Assembly (NCBI GenBank): GCA_018666555.1
Contig: JABIZD010000120.1
Span: 1 to 64,000, forward strand
DNA length: 64,000 bases
Direction of reading: 5' to 3'
Source: Gammaproteobacteria bacterium
GTDB lineage: Bacteria > Pseudomonadota > Gammaproteobacteria > Pseudomonadales > Azotimanducaceae
Positions 54,033 to 61,037 of the stretch are shown here, one piece after another. How positions within the stretch are numbered: position 1 is the first letter of the stretch; each line of letters starts with the position of its first letter. The notes beneath the pieces are model-generated. The model saw only the letters and a program-made list of their open reading frames with translations. It was not told the DNA's origin and ran no database searches. A program made the position numbers and the translations under genes.

Positions 54033-55279
54033 GGTGCAGAGCTCTGCCTGAAACCAGGCTTATGCAGTTGCAGTTGAATACAGCCGATAGCTCGCTCTCG
54101 AAACCCGGCTTCGCAATAGCTCAGGTAGTAGCGCCACGTTCGTATAAACTCCTCTGTGAATCCCATTTTTTTTACCTCGGTTAGGTTTTCCTTGAAACTG
54201 TCAGACCAACGATTGATGGTTTTGGCGTAATGCCAGGTGATGTCCTCGAGGCCGTGAATTCTTAGATCGCTGCTAGTCGATGAGGTCTCAGCAAGCGCGG
54301 TAACCGAGGGTAGTGCTCCTCCAGGAAAGATATATCGCTGGATGAAGTCGACTGATTGACGGGCCGCCTCATAACGTTGGTCTGCAATAGTAATAGCCTG
54401 CAACAGCATCCTGCCGTGGTCTTTTAGCAGGCCAGAACAGGTGCTGAAGAACAGCGGTAGATTAGACAAGCCGACAGCTTCAATCATCTCAATTGAGACG
54501 AGCTTGTCGAATGTCCCGGTTAGCTGTCGGTAATCCTGTTTGAGAACGGTCACCTTATGTTCGAGGCCCTCGCGCTCAACCAGTCCACGTACATATTGAT
54601 ACTGGGCATCGGAGATGGTCGTTGTAGTGACTTCACAGTCATATGACATAGCCGCGTGGAGCGCAAAGCCACCCCACCCGGTACCTATTTCGATTACGCG
54701 ATCGCCTGGAGTCAGTTCCATTTTTCTGCAGATCAGGTCTATTTTTTGTCGCGATGCATCTGCCATGGTGTCACTCTGGTGGTGAAAATAACCTGATGAA
54801 TACATCATGGTAGGATCGAGAAAAAGATTGAAGAAGTCGTTGCTGAGATCATAGTGAGCAGCAATATTTCGGCGGCTGCCGGAGATGGTGTCGCGATGTC
54901 GAAAGTGGTAGAGACGATCCTGTAATCTGCGCAGGAAAGCCAGGCGACCGTTTATGGCTTCTATGGTCCTTCTATTGCGTAGCAACAGTCGTAGCAAGCC
55001 GGTTAAGTCGCTGGTTTGCCAATAACCTGATATGTATGCCTCTGCCGCACCAGTAGCACCACCAAGCAACAAGCATTCATAGGTTCGGTGGTCGGTGATG
55101 GTGAGTTTTATTACCTCCTCTCCTTCACCGTAATGATTGATTTGGGCACCTTCAGAGACCGCCAACTGGCCCCTGCTGATGTTTGCAAAACTGTTATGCA
55201 CAAACGTTCGTGCCAGACTCGGAGGCAGGGGATGTTGCTCATTAACAATGCCTGTGGTGTCGGATGCGGCAGTTTTCAT
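54029..55279 (-). CDS. cfa: Cyclopropane-fatty-acyl-phospholipid synthase
   Basis: 416 residues from the ATG at 55279, which overlaps the DUF1365 stop as ATGA and has GAGGAAC upstream; an in-frame ATG at 55372 inside DUF1365 is unlikely. An N-terminal lipid-binding domain (about 20-115) is followed by IAAHYDLSNDFFNLFLDPTMMYSSGYF, the SAM motif IEIGTGWGGFALHAA and VSIEMIEAVG. It adds a methylene to cis-unsaturated acyl chains of membrane lipids, a known response to oxidative and membrane stress. Third gene of the ECF-controlled operon. Confidence 0.9.
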   Translation of the reverse strand: MKTAASDTTGIVNEQHPLPPSLARTFVHNSFANISRGQLAVSEGAQINHYGEGEEVIKLTITDHRTYECLLLGGATGAAEAYISGYWQTSDLTGLLRLLLRNRRTIEAINGRLAFLRRLQDRLYHFRHRDTISGSRRNIAAHYDLSNDFFNLFLDPTMMYSSGYFHHQSDTMADASRQKIDLICRKMELTPGDRVIEIGTGWGGFALHAAMSYDCEVTTTTISDAQYQYVRGLVEREGLEHKVTVLKQDYRQLTGTFDKLVSIEMIEAVGLSNLPLFFSTCSGLLKDHGRMLLQAITIADQRYEAARQSVDFIQRYIFPGGALPSVTALAETSSTSSDLRIHGLEDITWHYAKTINRWSDSFKENLTEVKKMGFTEEFIRTWRYYLSYCEAGFRERAIGCIQLQLHKPGFRQSSAP

Positions 55280-55989
55280 GCATTGTTCCTCATTTTTTTC
55301 GGGTGGGCGTGGAAAGGTAGGCGCTTCAGGAAAAGTAGACTGGCTTGTATGTATATGTTGATCAGTGTCCATATGGGGGTTACAGTCAGGCGAAGGCGCA
55401 GACCAACGCTACAACTGTTCAGTGTAGCGATACGATTTAGATTTAAGCTGGCTGAAAATATCTTCTCTGCCTGGTGTTTTACGTCGATAGCCGCGCCGAT
55501 GCGCTCACTGCCAAGCGAGCAGGTAAATTGGTAGACAGTATCCATCGGCATGAAGGGCGACACGTGGAATTTTTTCTCTACGGGCGTTTGGCCTTCCAGG
55601 TTTACTACGTAGCTGTAGCGTTCGTCCCAGGGTGTATTGGTAACTTCTACAACCAGATAACGGGCTTTTTCAGCTTCCATGCAAACGAAAAGTGATAGCG
55701 GGTTCATGAGCACACCTAGGCCTCGAAGATTAGTTACCAGGTAAATGTCGCCTTCAAATACTGTGGCTGTTGCCTGGTTAACCTGATGGCGAACCTCGTC
55801 GCTAAGGGTTCTTGAGGATGGCAGATAGTCGCAACGCCTGAATGCGAGTAGCCCTGGTAGGAGCAGTGAGGTTATGGCATCGAGGTGCTCGGTATTGACC
55901 ACAACGCAGGCGTGTCTAGAAGAGAAGCCGTGGTGGGTTGGTAGGCCTCGCTCATGACGAAGCCACCCTTCTGCTATGAAGCCTTCCAT
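55276..55989 (-). CDS. DUF1365 family protein
   Basis: 237 residues. Sequence features match DUF1365: GWLRHERGLPTHHGFSSRH near the start, then FRRCDYLPSSRTLSDEVRHQ, NPLSLFVCM, VEVTNTPWDERYSYVV, and KKFHVSPFMPMD. The family nearly always sits between an FAD amine-oxidase-like protein and a CFA synthase, as here. Biochemical function is not established. Start overlaps the oxidoreductase stop by one base (TAATG). Confidence 0.92.
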   Translation of the reverse strand: MEGFIAEGWLRHERGLPTHHGFSSRHACVVVNTEHLDAITSLLLPGLLAFRRCDYLPSSRTLSDEVRHQVNQATATVFEGDIYLVTNLRGLGVLMNPLSLFVCMEAEKARYLVVEVTNTPWDERYSYVVNLEGQTPVEKKFHVSPFMPMDTVYQFTCSLGSERIGAAIDVKHQAEKIFSASLNLNRIATLNSCSVGLRLRLTVTPIWTLINIYIQASLLFLKRLPFHAHPKKMRNNA

Positions 55990-57224
55990 TAAAGGTCAAT
56001 CCCAAACTTACGGCAGACACGCAACGCACTGATCACGCCGTCTTCATGAAATCCGTAACGCCAGTATGCCCCGCAGAAGTGTGTTCGGCGGTGCCCGGAA
56101 ATGTCTGCGTGGCGTTTCTGTGCCGCCTGCGTAGATTGGTTGAATACAGGATGGTGGTATTTTCTGACTTTAAGGACACGGGCAGGATCAATCTGGTCCG
56201 AGGCGTTAAGCGTAACCAGAAGGTGTTCGGGCGACTGGTGCTGCTGCAGGATATTCATGTTATAGGTGAGCGTAGCCTTGTTGGTGGTATTATCTGCTAT
56301 GTGATAGTTCCAGCTTGCCCAGGCCTTTCGGCTTCTTGGCATGAGTGATGCGTCGGTATGCAGAACTGCTTCGTTTTCCTCATAGAGGATGCTGCCGAGA
56401 ATTTTTTGTTCGTGCTTTGATGGGTCGGTGAGCATCCTCAGTGCCTGGTCGCTGTGCGTGGCTATGACCACCTCGTCGAACAAATACCGCTCTCCATGGG
56501 CTTTTAGTATCACTGCTTGTTCTGACCGGGTAATCGACTCCACTGGTGCGGCTAAATGATACCGATGCAACTGGGCTGCTATGGCGTTGACGTATCGTTG
56601 AGATCCAGCCTCGACGGATTTCCATTGGGGGCGGTTACCGAGACTAAGTAAACCGTGATTGTCAAAGAAGGTAACCAGAGACCGAATGGGGAAAGAGGCA
56701 ATTGAGTCAGTACCCGTAGACCAGATAGCAGATGCCATGGGTAGCAGGTAGTCGTCTCCAAACCGACTGCCAAATTTTTCGTCAGCGAGATACTCAGCAA
56801 TGCTGCGTTCATCATCATCAGCGATTGACAGCGCCACACGGTTGAATCGGATAATGTCCTTTAGCATAGCCAGGAAACCGGGTCGGAGCAGGTTTCTACG
56901 CTGGGCAAACAGCGTATCGACATTATGACCGTTGTACTCCAAGTCACCTTTTTTCATGCTGAAACTCATTTCTGTAGAGATTCCTCTACAGTTGAGCTGT
57001 TCTAATAGATGCACAAAATTTGGATAGGTTCGATCGTTGTAAACGATAAAGCCAGTATCGACTATATAGGGCGCATTATCGAAAATAATTTCGTGGCTAT
57101 CAGCATGACCACCGAGATAGTCGTTAGCTTCAAACACCGTAACATCATGCTGGCGGGACAGAAGATAGGCTGCGGTTAAGCCTGAGATACCTGCGCCCAC
57201 AACGGCTATTTTTGACACAGCCAT
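55989..57224 (-). CDS. FAD-dependent amine-oxidase-like oxidoreductase (COG2907)
   Basis: 411 residues from the ATG at 57224 (MAVSKIAVVGAGISGL). A longer frame to 57320 is unlikely because the ECF promoter (57284-57313) lies inside it. The N-terminal dinucleotide motif VVGAGISGLTAAYLL and GGHADS place it in the flavin amine oxidase/desaturase group. It leads a compact operon with DUF1365 and two CFA-type enzymes; in R. sphaeroides members of this set are sigma-E/ChrR targets and are tied to modified (furan) fatty acid synthesis, from memory. Its role may be desaturation or oxidation of a methylated acyl chain. Confidence 0.9.
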   Translation of the reverse strand: MAVSKIAVVGAGISGLTAAYLLSRQHDVTVFEANDYLGGHADSHEIIFDNAPYIVDTGFIVYNDRTYPNFVHLLEQLNCRGISTEMSFSMKKGDLEYNGHNVDTLFAQRRNLLRPGFLAMLKDIIRFNRVALSIADDDERSIAEYLADEKFGSRFGDDYLLPMASAIWSTGTDSIASFPIRSLVTFFDNHGLLSLGNRPQWKSVEAGSQRYVNAIAAQLHRYHLAAPVESITRSEQAVILKAHGERYLFDEVVIATHSDQALRMLTDPSKHEQKILGSILYEENEAVLHTDASLMPRSRKAWASWNYHIADNTTNKATLTYNMNILQQHQSPEHLLVTLNASDQIDPARVLKVRKYHHPVFNQSTQAAQKRHADISGHRRTHFCGAYWRYGFHEDGVISALRVCRKFGIDL

Positions 57225-57283
57225 CTCCAGTGCCTGCGCTGTCGGTCTTTCATCTGAGTTCTCTTGGCCATGGATCCTGTTTC

Positions 57284-57313
57284 TACTTACGTGGAGAACA
57301 ATGGGTTGGATCA
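57284..57313 (-). promoter_or_regulatory. ECF sigma promoter of the fatty-acid-modifying operon
   Basis: On the minus strand: TGATCC, 16 bases, CGTAAGTA. Written as TGATCC-N18-TAAG it equals the R. sphaeroides sigma-E consensus. It is 60 bases before the ATG at 57224. Confidence 0.8.
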
Positions 57314-57753
57314 TTTTCATGGTTGAATCAGGCTGGGGAAGCCTGCCCCAACATTAACCAAAATACCCGGAATATTGCTTATAGCAGCAATTGCTAGCAG
57401 TGATTGGTGGCAGTCATTCCTGGCAGAAAAGTTTGTCAGACGCCTTTCTCTTTTCTACATTGAGCAAGTCCTGATAAGGAGGGGTATTGAATGGAAATTG
57501 TTAAGTTGGCTGGATTCGGCCGGGCCGGTACTAACTTCGGGATAAAGGTTTAAAGGAGTGGGTTGATAAAGGGCTTGTGGCAATTGAGTATACAGATCAT
57601 TACTGGCGATAAAAATGGAAATAGCGCGATTGTTTTAATCTTGGATTGCAGAGCGGTTTGATTGAAATTTATATAAACTGGGCTATCGGATTTTATTTTT
57701 TAACAGGTAAAGCCTGAACTTCTGAATTAAAAGGTTCCGTCAAAGAGCACCCT
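57314..57753. other. Intergenic region, no gene seen
   Basis: No supported coding sequence in this 440-base gap between divergent genes. It is AT-rich towards 57650-57750, where the PhyH promoter should be. Confidence 0.4.
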
Positions 57754-58572
57754 ATGCCATCAAAACTTCTTCCGGCTTTTGATTTAAGCGAGCCCGCTCA
57801 GCTAAAACAAACGATTAGCCGAGCGCTAAGGTGCTATTTAGATGATGGCTGCGTATTACTTAAAAATGTATTTGATGTGCAATTTATGCTTCGGTTGCAG
57901 CAAGAATTCAATGAGCATTACCAGGTCTATTTCAAACCAGATGACTTTCCCGATGCGCTTACGGTGGGTGATAAGCGCACTATGATCACAGTCGAAGTAA
58001 AGAGTCAGTTTAATTCGGAATATTTTTATGCGAATCCTAATATTTTGAAAATGATGGTCTCTCTGCTGGGTAGAAATCACATAATGGGATCCATGGGGGC
58101 AGTGGTTTCCTTGCCGGGATCAGAGGATCAGCATGTTCATCGTGATCATCAGAATATTTACCACAGCGCTCGTTTTTATCCGCGCAAAGAGCATCCCCTT
58201 ACTGCCTCGCCGCCTTATGCAATAACGGTGGTTATTCCGCTGGTTCCTATTAATGAAGCGACTGGCTGTACTAGAGTTTGGCCTGGATCACACTTATCAG
58301 CTATTCGTCCGAAAGAGGTTAAAAAGGAAAATAGCGCTGATTTTATCACCGAACTGGGTGATTGCCTGCTGATGGATTATCGGCTCATACACCATGGCAA
58401 GGCTAATAACTCGCATATAGTAAGGCCAATTATGTATAACATTTATAACAGCGCCTGGTTCCGAGATGTAGTGAACTATAAGAACCAGAAGCCGTTAGTG
58501 ATTTCTGATGACGAATTCAACCAGGTTCCAGAGCAGCATAGATACTTGTTTGAATGGAGCAGGCAGCAGTAG
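57754..58572 (+). CDS. Phytanoyl-CoA dioxygenase (PhyH) family protein
   Basis: 272 residues. Iron ligands are visible as H-x-D in QHVHRDHQNIYH and a distal histidine in YRLIHHGKANNS, with VIPLVPINEATGCTRVWPGSH as the conserved barrel strand and loop. Fe(II)/2-oxoglutarate-dependent hydroxylase of the PhyH family; substrates range from branched acyl-CoA to secondary metabolites. Single gene. Confidence 0.85.
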   Translation: MPSKLLPAFDLSEPAQLKQTISRALRCYLDDGCVLLKNVFDVQFMLRLQQEFNEHYQVYFKPDDFPDALTVGDKRTMITVEVKSQFNSEYFYANPNILKMMVSLLGRNHIMGSMGAVVSLPGSEDQHVHRDHQNIYHSARFYPRKEHPLTASPPYAITVVIPLVPINEATGCTRVWPGSHLSAIRPKEVKKENSADFITELGDCLLMDYRLIHHGKANNSHIVRPIMYNIYNSAWFRDVVNYKNQKPLVISDDEFNQVPEQHRYLFEWSRQQ

Positions 58573-58654
58573 TCTGGTTTAAATAGCGCCCGCAAATGAT
58601 TGCCAGAAAATGAAGGCTTGATAACGGGTGGCGAGTGAATCAGGCAGGTTAAGC

Positions 58655-59089
58655 CTATTGGATATGTAACTCAATCAGCGTCATTCTTTCAGCCGCTTTA
58701 TCGATGTCCTGCTTTATGGGGCTGCCGTTTTCGTAAGCCACGCCAGCAAAAAAACCATCGATTCTGCTATGGCTGCAGATGGCACCTAACTTATCGGCGA
58801 TCGCCGTATTATTTTCAAATTCAATTGTTATTGAGGTTTTAACTGAGCTGCCTCTGTACATGACATCGAGTTCATGAATATTTTTTAGATTTCTCCACCA
58901 GATATTAGGTCGGTCGGTTAAACAGCACACCTGGTTATCGTCTGTCTTTATGTAGCTCACCGGTATGGCATAATTTTTCCCTGATTTAACGCCCCTAAAC
59001 TTCAGTACTAAGATGCTGTGACTTATCAGAAAGTGCAGGGGTGAATTTGCAATGGCGATGGTAAGGGGGTTGAGGATTCTCCAAATCAT
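58655..59089 (-). CDS. Deazaflavin-dependent nitroreductase-type (DDN-like) protein
   Basis: 144 residues, typical for the family of split-barrel F420H2-dependent reductases. The central VLKFRGVKSGKNYAIPVSYI and WWRNLKNIHELDVMYRG match the family's RGRKSGKxYxxPV and WxxNL patterns. In actinobacteria these bind F420; whether this organism makes F420 is unknown, and flavin or haem-linked roles are possible. Confidence 0.75.
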   Translation of the reverse strand: MIWRILNPLTIAIANSPLHFLISHSILVLKFRGVKSGKNYAIPVSYIKTDDNQVCCLTDRPNIWWRNLKNIHELDVMYRGSSVKTSITIEFENNTAIADKLGAICSHSRIDGFFAGVAYENGSPIKQDIDKAAERMTLIELHIQ

Positions 59090-59909
59090 GAGGACTCGCT
59101 TATTTTGTTGTCTTATCGATGCTGTTGAATGTGTTCATGTCAGGCTGTTTTCAATCACAGGAAGTGTACCTATTAAAAGAGGTAAGTCCTCATTGTAAGC
59201 GAGTTAAAGGTTACAAAGCCCAGTTGCAAAGAATGAGTTAGCCTGTGCTGCTCGAACTACTCTGTCATTGCGTCGCGGCACCGCAGCTCGCAGGGTCCGA
59301 TTATAGGGTTGAAATTTTCTACTTGGAATACCTGGTGGGTTTTGCTTATAACGCTGATACGGTCCTACTTATAAAGGCAGTGGCTTTTAAGGCGGGCAGC
59401 GATTTACGATAATTTGCAGTCTTATCCTGCAAACAGTGCGGATCCTGTCTTGCATAGTTAATATTCCTGTCTGTAGTTGTCCTTGAATCGATAGCATAAT
59501 TTGCGGCTAGTCGCGAAGTTGTCGAGTGCTGTTGTGAACTGCGCTGGATTATCGGTGTTTGGGAAGCAATGCCATCTATTGCGTTGGTGTGTGCAGCAGC
59601 GGTCACGTTCCTGATGGTTTCTTTATATGGAGCCCTGAACCGCAGGGCTTGCTGCCAGATGCCTTTGAAATCGCTATGGCGCGATGATTCGACTGTAAAA
59701 CACAAATAGGTTTTTGGAAGGGATTATATTAGCTGAGGCCTAGCGACAGGAGCAGATGAGGTCTGGCTCGGCTGGATGGATTGGTTTTGATTTCATTGTC
59801 TATCTTCCGGTAGGTTAAATGGGATGGTGAGTTTCAAGCCAGCTTGGAAAACTCTCTTGTCATCTCGTTTTGATTGGATAATATCGCGCAGACCTGTACA
59901 TTCACTCTC
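59090..59909. other. Long intergenic region, no gene seen
   Basis: About 820 bases. The longest frame (59346-59705, minus) encodes a Thr/Arg/Ser-rich product with no family features, as chance frames do. A promoter for the efflux pair should lie near 59780-59880 but is not clear by eye. Confidence 0.4.
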
Positions 59910-61037
59910 ATGCGTTCAACCTACATTACAGCATTGTCTATAGCGGTTCTCTTTGTGCTTTGGATTGGCTCCGGTCTGCTCGTGGAGACGCAACTACCGC
60001 CAGCCAAAAATATCAAGGAATTGAATGAAAGGCGCAGTGCTATGGCTGAGGAAAGTCCAGCCACGCGGGTTCGTATTATTACAAGTCATGCCAGCCTTCA
60101 GGATCGAGTTCTGGCTATCCGTGGGAAAACCCAGGCGAAGCGGTCTATTGTCGTCCAATCGCAAACCAGTGGGCTTGTGGTCGAACGCCCGGTGGAGCGC
60201 GGAGAGCATGTCAAAGTAGGTCGAATTCTTTGTCGAATTTCAGTAGAGGACAGAAACGCCAGCATCCAGGAAGCTACCGCGGCTCGTGATCAGGCCCAGC
60301 TTGATTATGAGGCGAGTCTAAAGTTAGAGAGTAAAGGACTGCAGTCTGGGATCAATATAGCGCAGGCCAAGGCCAGGTTGATGGCGGCACAAGCGAGTTT
60401 ACAAAGAAGCCACTTGAATAAAGATCGGCTGATTATTCGAGCGCCTTTTGCCGGGGTTGTTGAAGATACCCATATGGAGCTCGGGGAATATGTCACTCCG
60501 GGATCCGCCTGTGTCACATTAGTTGACCTCAACCCCATGCTGTTGACGGGTGAGGTTCCAGAACGTGACCTATATGGATTGAAATCTGGGCTCAATGCCT
60601 CTGCCCAGTTTATAGACGGGTCAACAGTTCAAGGACGGGTAACCTTCGTGGCGAAGACCGCAAAGGCAGGCACGCGTACCTACCCAGTAGAAATTGAAAT
60701 TGATAATTCCGAGCTTACGATACCAGACGGGATCACCGCAGATATTCAGATTCCTGTTGAACAAATAAGGGCCCATAAGGTCTCCTCGGGTTTGCTGGTG
60801 CTGGACGATGCCGGCCGCAGCGGCATGCGCGCGGTGACATCAAGCAATGTAGTGACATTCTATCCAGTCGAGATAATTGGTGATGATGAAGATGGCATTT
60901 GGGTTTCAGGCTTGCCGGATATCATCGACCTTATTATTGTTGGTCAGCAATCCGTTATTTCAGGTGAAGTGGTTGCTCCGCAGCAGTTTTCACCGCAGGC
61001 AAGGGTGCCGCGGACCGCAATTGAACGTGAATCATGA
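59910..61037 (+). CDS. HlyD-type RND periplasmic adaptor
   Basis: 375 residues from the ATG at 59910; a TTG at 59874 would add 12 polar residues before the signal. Residues 1-25 are a signal anchor. The lipoyl half-motif GLVVERPVERGEHVKVGRILCRI is followed by a helical hairpin (about 115-165), a second lipoyl half (RAPFAGVVEDTHMELGEYV) and a beta-barrel region. It links the inner-membrane pump to an outer-membrane channel. The stop overlaps the pump start as ATGA. Confidence 0.9.
   Translation: MRSTYITALSIAVLFVLWIGSGLLVETQLPPAKNIKELNERRSAMAEESPATRVRIITSHASLQDRVLAIRGKTQAKRSIVVQSQTSGLVVERPVERGEHVKVGRILCRISVEDRNASIQEATAARDQAQLDYEASLKLESKGLQSGINIAQAKARLMAAQASLQRSHLNKDRLIIRAPFAGVVEDTHMELGEYVTPGSACVTLVDLNPMLLTGEVPERDLYGLKSGLNASAQFIDGSTVQGRVTFVAKTAKAGTRTYPVEIEIDNSELTIPDGITADIQIPVEQIRAHKVSSGLLVLDDAGRSGMRAVTSSNVVTFYPVEIIGDDEDGIWVSGLPDIIDLIIVGQQSVISGEVVAPQQFSPQARVPRTAIERES

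Noticed and set aside
59346-59705. 119-codon minus-strand frame
   Set aside because: Composition rich in Thr, Arg and Ser without hydrophobic pattern, family motif or ribosome binding site; sits in a gap and looks like a chance frame.
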